NCBI GenBank assembly: GCA_964539115.1
Contig: CAZIHY010000108.1
Span: forward strand, 1-5,939
From: CAKSXP01 sp964539115
GTDB taxonomy: Bacteria; Bacillota; Clostridia; Oscillospirales; Oscillospiraceae
Direction: 5' to 3'
DNA: 5,939 nt
A model generated the notes under the pieces. It did no database searches and was not told the origin of the DNA. It saw only the letters and a list, made by a program, of their open reading frames with translations. This document shows, piece by piece, positions 1 to 5,221 of this stretch (position 1 is the stretch's first letter; each line of letters opens with the position of its first letter). A program made the position numbers and the translations under genes.

Positions 1-346
1 CGGCTGTGCCTTTGACATTCATCGTCGGGCCGCCGGAGGGCTGGCGCAGGCAGCCACCGACATTCTTGCCGAGCTTGCCGAGACCCTCGATAAGACCGAG
101 ACTGGTCGTGGACTTGCCCTCGCCAAGCGGCGTCGGGGTTATGGCGGTGACTTCTATGTACTTACCGTCCGGCTTGTCCTTGAGCCGGTTCATGATTTTG
201 ATGAAATCCAGCTTGGGAGTCTTGCCGTAGGGGATTATCTCATTGGGCAGAAGTCCCATCTTTTCGCGGAAATATTCAACGGGAGGCAGAGTCTTTTCGG
301 CCTCTTCGGCGATTTGCCAGTCTTTGTAAACAGTAGGGTCGAGCAT
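1..346 (-). CDS. fhs: Formate--tetrahydrofolate ligase, N-terminal part (cut by window edge)
   Basis: ATP-dependent ligation of formate to tetrahydrofolate, giving 10-formyl-THF; a cytosolic step of one-carbon metabolism and of the methyl branch of the Wood-Ljungdahl pathway. The first 115 residues are present and the rest lies beyond base 1. The family P-loop PTPLGEGKST is visible at residues 71-80, preceded by an N-terminal stretch (VEYFREKMGLLPNEIIPYG) typical of the family. The segment after the P-loop reads LRQPSGGPTMNVKG, where common bacterial enzymes have LREPSLGPVFGIKG, so this is a divergent subtype. The start ATG (346-344) follows an AAGGAGG ribosome site at 359-353 that overlaps the metF stop codon. 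The 12-bp gap to metF implies co-transcription and possibly translational coupling. Seen: ORF, motif and ribosome site. Known: function of the motif family. Confidence 0.93.
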   Translation of the reverse strand, partial: MLDPTVYKDWQIAEEAEKTLPPVEYFREKMGLLPNEIIPYGKTPKLDFIKIMNRLKDKPDGKYIEVTAITPTPLGEGKSTTSLGLIEGLGKLGKNVGGCLRQPSGGPTMNVKGTA

Positions 347-358
347 GAAGGTCCTCCT

Positions 359-1282
359 TTACAGGTCAATGATCCCGGACTCTTTTACGAGCCGGGCCAC
401 ATCGTCATATTTGTTGAGGGCGTACAGATGTATTCCGGCGATGCCGCAGACGCGGTATTCGTCGATAAGGCGTATGGTATATTCAAGTCCGGCCTCTTTA
501 AAGGCGGCCTTTTTCGCGGCGATGGATTCCTCACTCTCGTCAGGGGCGAAGGGGTTAGGGAAGATCCAGTGCTTCGATATGATCTCCGCCAGCTCGCGGG
601 GCATTACGCAGCCGTTGCGGGACAGTGCCATGTTTATGGTCGCGGCGGAGTCTAGCACGGGCATGATGCCGACGTCGACGGGCAGGGTTATCCCGGCCCT
701 GCGTATGGCTTCCATCCAGCGGCGGAACTGGTCCATGTCCCAACAAAGCTGAGTCATGATGTAGTCCGCTCCCTCGTCCTGTTTCTGCTTGAGGAAAGAT
801 ATGTCTGCTTCCAGACTGCGGCAGGCGATGTGTCCCTCGGGCGAGCCGGCGACGGCGATGGTGAATTTGTCGCCGAATTCGGCGCGCACAAATTTGACAA
901 GCTCAGTTGCATAGTGCAGGTCGCCGCCGGTGCCTGTCCATCCGAAGGGAAGGTCGCCGCGCAGAGCGAGGATGCTGCTTATCCCGTGGTCGAGATAGTT
1001 CTGAAGCTGGCGGCGCATGCCATCTCTGGTGTTGCCGATGCAGGTGAAGTGTGCCACGGGCTCGACTCCGCGCCCGCGCACGGCGTCGAGGACGGGAACC
1101 TGTTTGCCGACGTTCGTGCCTCCGGCGCCGTAGGTGCAGGAAATGTAGTCAGGTTTCAGCGTGCACAGTTTATCCAGAACGCCTCCGTCTGAAAGGAGAT
1201 TATATTCTCCCTTTTCGGTTTTCGGCGGAAACAGCTCGAAGGAAAATGCCATGCGTTTTTGCATAATTTCGGTAATCTTCAT
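359..1282 (-). CDS. metF: Methylenetetrahydrofolate reductase (MetF family)
   Basis: Reduces 5,10-methylene-THF to 5-methyl-THF with a flavin cofactor, supplying methyl groups for methionine synthesis or, in acetogens, the methyl branch of acetyl-CoA synthesis; cytosolic. The product has 307 residues, close to the single-domain bacterial length of about 300. It begins with the family signature SFELFPPKT (residues 14-22; E16 matches the catalytic Glu of the E. coli enzyme). ILALRGD ends at D110, the conserved folate/flavin-site Asp, and TQLCWD (Q177) sits where E. coli has TQFFFD. The ATG at 1282 lies 13 nt after an AAGGAG site (1301-1296), slightly long, but no other in-frame start fits better. 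It is the first gene of a minus-strand pair with fhs. No metV or rnfC2 partner is visible, so an acetogenic versus methionine role cannot be decided here. Confidence 0.95.
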   Translation of the reverse strand: MKITEIMQKRMAFSFELFPPKTEKGEYNLLSDGGVLDKLCTLKPDYISCTYGAGGTNVGKQVPVLDAVRGRGVEPVAHFTCIGNTRDGMRRQLQNYLDHGISSILALRGDLPFGWTGTGGDLHYATELVKFVRAEFGDKFTIAVAGSPEGHIACRSLEADISFLKQKQDEGADYIMTQLCWDMDQFRRWMEAIRRAGITLPVDVGIMPVLDSAATINMALSRNGCVMPRELAEIISKHWIFPNPFAPDESEESIAAKKAAFKEAGLEYTIRLIDEYRVCGIAGIHLYALNKYDDVARLVKESGIIDL

Positions 1283-1315
1283 TTTGCTTGTATTTCTCCT
1301 TCTTTTTCTATAAAA

Positions 1316-1344
1316 AGTATATCATTGAAGACTTTTTTTTACCA
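1316..1344 (-). promoter_or_regulatory. Predicted metF-fhs promoter
   Basis: On the minus strand a TATACT -10 box (1321-1316) is preceded by TGA (1324-1322), giving an extended -10. A weak -35, TGGTAA (1344-1339), lies 17 bp upstream. The expected start near 1309 leaves a leader of under 30 nt that holds only the ribosome site, so there is no room for a riboswitch. This is a sequence-pattern call only. Confidence 0.5.
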
Positions 1345-1453
1345 GCGGAATTTCATGCAGCGGAGGCGATTTGGTGTTTTGCATGATTGAGTGCCCACTT
1401 TTGGGCAAACTCTGTCATTTTTACATAATAAAAACCGGACGCCGGAAAACCAC

Positions 1454-1482
1454 TTGACAACGAAAAATGAGTCTGTTATATT
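1454..1482 (+). promoter_or_regulatory. Strong sigma-A-type promoter of the T-box/alaA transcript
   Basis: A perfect TTGACA (1454-1459), a 17-bp spacer and a TATATT -10 (1477-1482) carrying an extended TGT just upstream (1474-1476). The predicted start near 1489 falls at the 5' edge of the T-box leader, as expected for a leader controlled by attenuation from a strong constitutive promoter. Confidence 0.8.
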
Positions 1483-1488
1483 GACAGA

Positions 1489-1769
1489 TGATGAAAGGCA
1501 ATGATAAGGAATAAGTCCTCTTTCCGATGCGCAGAGAGAGTCCGGCTGCTGTAAGGACTCGTGAGGATCGTGGACCCGCCGCCTTTGAGCCGCGGACCGA
1601 AAGGAATGGCCGACCGAGTAAGCTCCGACGTTTGCCCCACGTTACAGGGGACACGGTATTATCTGTACCGGAAGAGTGCGGCCGTCGCGTGAGTGCGGTC
1701 GAATTTAGGTGGTAACACGGACAATTTTGTTCGCCCTAAGCAGAAATGGTTCTGCTTTGGGCGTTTTTT
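1489..1769 (+). promoter_or_regulatory. T-box leader, probable alanine (GCC) specificity
   Basis: A tRNA-sensing transcription attenuator upstream of alaA. Visible parts in order: a stem I base near 1499-1520; the AGAGAG bulge (1533-1538); the stem I tip, stem GAGTCC/GGACTC (1538-1543/1555-1560) around the GGCTGCTGTAA loop; the conserved CCTTTGAGC block (1582-1590); a stem II pseudoknot with ACGT/ACGT (1628-1631/1639-1642) and CCCC/GGGG (1635-1638/1647-1650); a hairpin CGGTA/TACCG (1654-1670); stem III 1679-1684/1696-1701; and the T-box GGTGGTAACACGG (1708-1720). The triplet one base before CCTTTGAGC is GCC (1578-1580), an Ala codon. T-box bases TGGT (1710-1713) pair with a tRNA end ACCA, matching the A73 discriminator of tRNA-Ala. 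Antiterminator helices are TTAGG/CCTAA (1705-1709/1735-1739) and CGGAC/GTTCG (1718-1722/1729-1733). The T-box call is firm. The Ala specifier is inferred by alignment to the usual layout and supported by the downstream gene. Confidence 0.92.
1732..1769 (+). terminator. T-box intrinsic terminator
   Basis: The 13-position arms 1732-1744 and 1751-1763 pair with a single T-T mismatch around a 6-nt loop and are followed by six T (1764-1769). The 5' arm overlaps the 3' strand of the antiterminator (through 1739), so the two structures exclude each other. Uncharged tRNA should stabilise the antiterminator and let transcription reach alaA. Confidence 0.92.
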
Positions 1770-1791
1770 AGTTTTAAAGGAGGTTTAATCT

Positions 1792-3006
1792 GTGAGAACT
1801 TTTCAGAAATCATCGAAACTTTTCAATGTTGCATATGATGTTCGCGGCCCCGCTCTTGATGAGGCTTCCCGCATGGAGGCTGAGGGTGCGCGCATACTCA
1901 AGCTTAACATAGGAAATCCCGCGCCCTTTGGATTTACGGCGCCCGACGCGGTGCTTGAAAAAGTGAAGGAGTCTGTTCCGGTAACTCAGGGATATTCCGA
2001 GTCCAAAGGACTGCTCGAGGCGCGCGAGGCGATCGCGGCATACCACCGCGGTAAGGGTATCGAAGGCGTGACCGTAAACGACATATACACTGGAAACGGT
2101 GTTTCAGAGCTTATCCAGATCTGCATGCAGGGCCTGCTTGATAACGGCGACGAGATACTTATGCCCGCGCCGGATTATCCGCTTTGGACCGCAGCGGCAA
2201 CGCTCTCCGGCGGTACCGTCAGGCATTATATCTGCGACGAAAAGAGCGACTGGATGCCGGACATTGCCGACATCCGCAGCAAGGTGAATTCCAAAACCAA
2301 GGCCATAGTAATTATAAACCCGAATAACCCGACCGGAGCTGTTTACAGCAAGGAGGTTCTCGAGGAGATAATCAAGGTCGCGCGCGAAAACGAGCTGATC
2401 ATATTTGCTGATGAGATCTATGACCGCCTGTGCATGGACGGCATTGAACACACCTCTATCGCTTCGCTTGCACCGGATGTTTTCTGCATTACGCTCAATG
2501 GGCTTTCAAAATCCCACCTTATCGCGGGCTATCGCTGCGGCTGGATGTGCCTGTCAGGCCCGAAGGAGCACGTCAAGGGATATATCGAGGGGATAAATAT
2601 GCTCTCGTCCATGCGCCTGTGCTCAAATGTCCCGGCGCAGAGCGCGATAGCGACAGCTCTTTCATGCCACGAGGAGACGAAGGCGCTGCTTGTTCCCGGA
2701 GGCCGGGTCTATGAACAACGCGAGACTGTCTGCCGCGAGCTCTCGAAGATCGACGGGATCAGCTTTGTAAAGCCCCGCGCCGCTTTCTATGTTTTCCCGA
2801 AGATCGACGCCGAGCGCTTCGGCATCGTGGACGATGAGAAGTTTGTGCTCGATTTCCTGCGCGAAAAACACGTCCTGCTGGTTCGCGGCGGCGGCTTCCA
2901 CTGGAACGAGCCGGACCATTTCCGCATCGTGTATCTGCCCGACGTCTCCATCCTGACCGAGGCTGTTGGAAAGCTTGGAGAATTCCTCCAGGATTATCAT
3001 CAGTGA
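1792..3006 (+). CDS. alaA: Alanine aminotransferase, AlaA type (PLP-dependent class I/II)
   Basis: Interconverts pyruvate plus glutamate with alanine plus 2-oxoglutarate; PLP enzyme of fold type I, cytosolic. The 404-residue product closely follows the remembered E. coli AlaA (405 aa) throughout, including MRTFQKSSKL at the N-terminus, LKLNIGNPAPFGF (37-49), PAPDYPLWTAA (125-135), INPNNPTGAVYSKE (175-188), FADEIYD (205-211) and a C-terminus ending in YHQ. PLP-site residues visible are N179, D207, Y210 and the Schiff-base lysine K240 in NGLSK; R378 in HFRIV should bind the substrate carboxylate. The start is GTG at 1792, 8 nt after an AAAGGAGGT ribosome site (1777-1784), and it aligns exactly with the E. 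coli N-terminus. It is controlled by the upstream T-box, so alanine starvation should raise expression. Transcription probably ends at the hairpin at 3029-3074. A broader amino-acid specificity is possible. Confidence 0.94.
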   Translation: MRTFQKSSKLFNVAYDVRGPALDEASRMEAEGARILKLNIGNPAPFGFTAPDAVLEKVKESVPVTQGYSESKGLLEAREAIAAYHRGKGIEGVTVNDIYTGNGVSELIQICMQGLLDNGDEILMPAPDYPLWTAAATLSGGTVRHYICDEKSDWMPDIADIRSKVNSKTKAIVIINPNNPTGAVYSKEVLEEIIKVARENELIIFADEIYDRLCMDGIEHTSIASLAPDVFCITLNGLSKSHLIAGYRCGWMCLSGPKEHVKGYIEGINMLSSMRLCSNVPAQSAIATALSCHEETKALLVPGGRVYEQRETVCRELSKIDGISFVKPRAAFYVFPKIDAERFGIVDDEKFVLDFLREKHVLLVRGGGFHWNEPDHFRIVYLPDVSILTEAVGKLGEFLQDYHQ

Positions 3007-3028
3007 TTGAGAAAAGTGTTTCCATTCG

Positions 3029-3074
3029 CCCCCTTTATATGCTAGAATATTGCATATGAAGGGGGGAATTTTTT
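3029..3074 (+). terminator. Intrinsic terminator of alaA overlapping the next gene's start signals
   Basis: Arms 3029-3042 and 3052-3065 pair over 14 bp (five G-C pairs at the base, one G-T wobble) around a 9-nt loop, with six T at 3069-3074. The strong stem and T-run directly after the alaA stop fit an intrinsic terminator. Unusually, the 3' arm includes the G-run used as the ribosome site of the gene at 3075, and the T-run abuts its ATG. Confidence 0.75.
3040..3048 (+). promoter_or_regulatory. Extended -10 promoter inside the terminator loop
   Basis: TGC followed by TAGAAT (3043-3048) is a good extended -10. The matching -35 position (3020-3025, TTCCAT) is weak, which extended -10 promoters tolerate. 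A start near 3055 would exclude the 5' arm of the hairpin and free the ribosome site for the zinc-ribbon gene. Predicted from pattern only. Confidence 0.5.
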
Positions 3075-3557
3075 ATGAGCTATTGCGAAAGCTGCGGCGC
3101 CGAGCTGCCGGAGGGCAAGCTGACGTGTCCGACCTGCGGCGAACCTGTGCCGCGTGAGGAATATACAGGCAGGGATTATTCCAATTATTATAATGATTCC
3201 GGCTATAGTGATTATTATGACGAGGGATATGCTTCGCGGGAGCCGGTATATTCATATTCGCCGAATGAAAAAACGCCTGACCGCGTTTTGGGGACGGGCG
3301 CGTTTTTCGGTTCAGTCCTGCTAATGTCTATCCCGGTGCTGGGCCTGCTGCTGCAAATCATCTGGGCGCTCGGCGGAACGGGAAGCCAAAACCGCCGCAA
3401 CCTTGCCCGGGCGTATCTGATCTTCTCGGTTATTGGTATCGTACTTGCCATACTGCTCGTCTGGTTCATAACCGATACGCTGATGCCGCTGCTGGATGCG
3501 TTTCTCGAAAGCGGACAGGTGGATTTCAACAATTTTTTCTCGACATTTTTAGAGTGA
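3075..3557 (+). CDS. Zinc-ribbon membrane protein of unknown function
   Basis: 160 residues. The N-terminus holds a four-cysteine zinc ribbon, CESC (C4, C7) and CPTC (C18, C21), of the kind common at the start of small clostridial membrane proteins. A polar linker (about 23-70) follows, with ten tyrosines between residues 30 and 61 mixed with Asp, Ser, Gly and Asn. Two hydrophobic segments (about 74-98 and 112-134) should span the membrane, joined by a short basic loop (SQNRRNLAR), and a 25-residue acidic tail ends the protein. With a basic loop inside, both ends would be outside; a cytoplasmic zinc ribbon would require the opposite topology, so orientation is unresolved. The start ATG follows a G-rich ribosome site (3059-3066) at 8-nt spacing. 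No enzyme motif is visible. Function is unknown; it is a single-gene unit by promoter and hairpin placement. Confidence 0.85.
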   Translation: MSYCESCGAELPEGKLTCPTCGEPVPREEYTGRDYSNYYNDSGYSDYYDEGYASREPVYSYSPNEKTPDRVLGTGAFFGSVLLMSIPVLGLLLQIIWALGGTGSQNRRNLARAYLIFSVIGIVLAILLVWFITDTLMPLLDAFLESGQVDFNNFFSTFLE

Positions 3558-3563
3558 TTTTTC

Positions 3564-3629
3564 AAAGGCACAATAACTGGTGCTGTAAGCGCGGCTCAGG
3601 CGCGGCGGCATTCCAGATATTGTGCCTTT
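3564..3629 (+). other. Long imperfect hairpin after the zinc-ribbon gene
   Basis: Perfect 12-bp arms AAAGGCACAATA (3564-3575) and TATTGTGCCTTT (3618-3629) enclose, after an A-A mismatch, CTGG/CCAG (3577-3580/3613-3616). Inside that is TGCTG/CGGCA (3581-3585/3606-3610, one G-T pair, with TT bulged at 3611-3612), and a GCGC/GCGC core may extend it. It starts 6 bp after the stop codon, so it probably marks the 3' end of the transcript. It lacks a clean T-run afterwards (TTTATCAATTTT). It could be a weak terminator, an mRNA-stabilising structure or a dispersed repeat. Confidence 0.6.
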
Positions 3630-3658
3630 ATCAATTTTCCACGAAAAATGACGAAGGG

Positions 3659-3688
3659 TTGACAATAGGGAAACAAATATGTTACAAT
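3659..3688 (+). promoter_or_regulatory. Strong sigma-A-type promoter of the 3723-4955 operon
   Basis: A perfect TTGACA (3659-3664), an 18-bp spacer and a TACAAT -10 (3683-3688) preceded by TGT (extended -10). The predicted start near 3695 gives a 28-nt leader with an AAAGGAG site (3709-3715) 7 nt before the ATG at 3723. Confidence 0.75.
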
Positions 3689-3722
3689 TCGGTTACAGCT
3701 TTGTACGGAAAGGAGATACACA

Positions 3723-4016
3723 ATGGCAGAGAAGAAAAGCATTGCACTGGAATACAAGGGGCATCCGCTGCGCCGCAAAGACAATCTGATCTATTACGGC
3801 AGTATGTCCGATAAATATATAATCATGATGCAGATATTAGGCACAAAGAAGATCAAGGATATGGACGTTGCAACGAAGGTATCTGTCCAGCTCCAGCTTA
3901 CCGATCCGGACGTCAAGAGCCGTGACCGTGTCGTTAAGAAGAGTGAGAAGGACAGTCTTTACGCCGCGATGGACGTTGCCTCCGTCTGGCTTGACAGGGC
4001 CTTGGCCTCCAGGTAA
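3723..4016 (+). CDS. Small protein of unknown function (97 aa), cytoplasmic
   Basis: I do not recognise a named domain, but it resembles a small hypothetical protein I have seen in clostridial genomes (memory-based, not checked). It is a compact, charged, probably alpha/beta protein without a signal peptide, membrane segment or Cys pair. Visible blocks are an N-terminal basic stretch (EYKGHPLRRKDNLIYYG, 10-26), a hydrophobic strand-like DKYIIMMQILGTKK (30-43), a short strand VSVQLQLTDPD (53-63), a Lys/Arg-rich stretch (65-77) and a C-terminal amphipathic helix (SLYAAMDVASVWLDRAL, 78-94). It has its own strong promoter and a well-spaced ribosome site, both supporting a real gene. The stop lies 15 bp before the ATG of the NlpC/P60 gene with no terminator between, so the two are probably co-transcribed. 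A role in envelope biology is only guilt by association. Confidence 0.85.
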   Translation: MAEKKSIALEYKGHPLRRKDNLIYYGSMSDKYIIMMQILGTKKIKDMDVATKVSVQLQLTDPDVKSRDRVVKKSEKDSLYAAMDVASVWLDRALASR

Positions 4017-4031
4017 AAGGGGATCTTGGTC

Positions 4032-4955
4032 ATGAAACTAAAGATACTGAAAACGGGGATAATAGCCTGTGCTGCCTGTGCTCTGATGAGCGTTTCGGCG
4101 CTGGCAATGAGTCAGGGAACAGCGACGGTGAATGCCTCCGCGCTCAATTTGCGCAGCGAGCCGAATACGGATTCTTCGATCGTGACAGTCGCGCCGCGCG
4201 GCGCCGTTGCGATAATTTCGGACGGCGAGGCGCCTGATGGCTGGAGCCTGGTCTGGTATAAGGGTTATGTCGGATATATGTCCGACGAGTACCTTACAAA
4301 GAGCGACTCCGGAGAGGCAAACTTTGGTGTGGGCGCGGTTGCGGGAACGAGCGTCCGCATGCGCAGCGGCCCGGGTACGGATTACCAGGTCCTCGGCTCC
4401 TTCAACACCGGCGATGAGATGACCGTTAAAGCAGTCTCCGGTGAGTGGTACAAGGTCAGCAACGGCACCATTGAGGGATATATCCGCAGCGATTATTTTT
4501 CGCTGTATATCGCCAGCCGCCAGCCGGAAAGCGTAACCGCACAGCAGCCGGAAGATGTTTCGGCGTCCGGCAGCAACTCGGAGGGCGAAAAGATCGTTGA
4601 AACGGCAAAAAAATATATGGGCACGCCATATGTGTGGGCGGGGACCTCGCCCAGCGGATTTGACTGCTCGGGTTTTGTGTACTACGTGTATAAGGAGTGC
4701 GGCTATTCGATAAACCGAACGGCTGCGTCGATATATTCAAACGGAGTATATGTCGAAAGAGATTCGCTCCAGCCGGGAGACGCGATATGCTTCACAACGA
4801 GCAGCTCGTCAACTTACATAGGTCACGTCGGCATATATATCGGGGACGGACAATTCATACACGCTTCATCCGGAACCGGATATGTTACGATATCCTCTCT
4901 GACTGAGACATATTACAACAACCACTATTACGGCGCGCGCCGCATAGTATCCTGA
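4032..4955 (+). CDS. Secreted SH3b-SH3b-NlpC/P60 peptidoglycan endopeptidase
   Basis: Likely cleaves stem peptides of peptidoglycan (D-gamma-glutamyl-diamino acid type) in the cell wall. In the 307-residue product from ATG 4032: a signal peptide (1-25) with basic KLKILK, a hydrophobic core and an ALA cleavage site before MSQ; SH3b domain 1 (about 30-90, LNLRSEPN ... GYVGYMSDEYL); SH3b domain 2 (about 103-158, VRMRSGPGTDYQVLG ... GYIRSDYF); a Gln/Pro/Ser linker (about 162-185); and NlpC/P60 (about 186-307) with the catalytic Cys in FDCSGF (C212), His in GHVGIYIG (H265) and a third polar residue H277 in FIHASS. All three catalytic positions are intact. The upstream TTG at 4026 is only 3 nt from the GGGG site (4019-4022), so ATG 4032 at 9 nt is preferred. 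It is the second gene after the 97-residue unknown. Role in wall turnover or daughter-cell separation is a family inference; a prophage lysin is less likely given the signal peptide. Confidence 0.94.
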   Translation: MKLKILKTGIIACAACALMSVSALAMSQGTATVNASALNLRSEPNTDSSIVTVAPRGAVAIISDGEAPDGWSLVWYKGYVGYMSDEYLTKSDSGEANFGVGAVAGTSVRMRSGPGTDYQVLGSFNTGDEMTVKAVSGEWYKVSNGTIEGYIRSDYFSLYIASRQPESVTAQQPEDVSASGSNSEGEKIVETAKKYMGTPYVWAGTSPSGFDCSGFVYYVYKECGYSINRTAASIYSNGVYVERDSLQPGDAICFTTSSSSTYIGHVGIYIGDGQFIHASSGTGYVTISSLTETYYNNHYYGARRIVS

Positions 4956-4964
4956 TAAAATACG

Positions 4965-5002
4965 TTTTGCGTCCCTTTGCTTTTGGCTGAAGGGACGCAA
5001 AA
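4965..5002 (+). terminator. Gene-end hairpin without a T-run
   Basis: Perfect 13-bp arms TTTTGCGTCCCTT (4965-4977) and AAGGGACGCAAAA (4990-5002) with a 12-nt loop, starting 9 bp after the NlpC/P60 stop. On the plus strand it is followed by A-rich sequence, and on the minus strand the T-run precedes the stem, so neither direction gives a classical intrinsic terminator. It could act through Rho, through processing, or as a 3' stabiliser. Confidence 0.45.
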
Positions 5003-5028
5003 AAATTTATAAAATGAAGAAAAACATC

Positions 5029-5060
5029 TTGATTTATAAAAAATAATATGTTAATATAAT
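5029..5060 (+). promoter_or_regulatory. Predicted tRNA-Pro promoter
   Basis: TTGATT (5029-5034) is followed after 17 bp by TAATAT (5052-5057) with an extended TGT. A perfect TATAAT overlaps at 5055-5060 but would need a 20-bp spacer. Either predicts a start about 20-30 nt before the tRNA. The surrounding run is very AT-rich, as is usual for stable-RNA promoters in Clostridia. Confidence 0.6.
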
Positions 5061-5090
5061 CGGGCGTTCAGAAGAATGCAAGTTAAATAT

Positions 5091-5167
5091 CCGGGTGTGG
5101 CGAAGTTTGGTATCGCGCCTGAATGGGGTTCAGGAGGCCGCTGGTTCAAGTCCAGTCACTCGGACCA
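5091..5167 (+). tRNA. tRNA-Pro, anticodon GGG
   Basis: A complete 77-nt cloverleaf. Acceptor CCGGGTG pairs with CACTCGG (7 bp, one G-T). The D stem is GCGA/TCGC, the anticodon stem CCTGA/TCAGG with loop ATGGGGT (T33, anticodon GGG, G37), the variable loop AGGCC, and the T arm GCTGG-TTCAAGT-CCAGT. Discriminator A73 is followed by an encoded CCA (5165-5167). The C1-G72 pair, A73 and G37 are bacterial tRNA-Pro identity features and support the anticodon reading. It decodes CCC and CCU. Confidence 0.97.
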
Positions 5168-5214
5168 AAAAGTTACCAGAAACAGTGTTTTACATTGCTT
5201 CTGGTAACTTTTTT
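5168..5214 (+). terminator. Bidirectional terminator shared by tRNA-Pro and the convergent HTH gene
   Basis: An A-run and AGTTACCAGAA (5168-5181) pair with TTCTGGTAACT and a T-run (5199-5214). Inside, CAGTG/CATTG pairs across a 5-nt loop with one G-T. The plus strand ends in six T and the minus strand in five T, so it should work both ways. It starts immediately after the CCA of the tRNA and ends 7 bp before the stop of the minus-strand gene. Confidence 0.9.
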
Positions 5215-5221
5215 ATTTATT

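Noticed and set aside
359..1192. Several long plus-strand ORFs opposite metF.
   Set aside because: Antisense shadows of a strongly supported gene; no ribosome sites or recognisable domains.
1283..1453. A SAM or other riboswitch upstream of metF, considered because metF is often methionine-regulated.
   Set aside because: The best metF promoter is at 1316-1344, leaving under 30 nt of leader, and no SAM-riboswitch core motifs are visible. Small inverted repeats here (TGCCCA/TGGGCA at 1392-1407; TCATGC/GCATGA at 1353-1386) are too weak to call.
1527..1715. A 62-codon ORF in the alaA leader, considered as a leader peptide.
   Set aside because: The stretch is fully explained by T-box stems I to III; no ribosome site precedes it.
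4026..4031. A TTG start for the NlpC/P60 gene two codons upstream.
   Set aside because: Only 3 nt from the GGGG ribosome site; ATG 4032 has normal spacing and begins a standard signal peptide.
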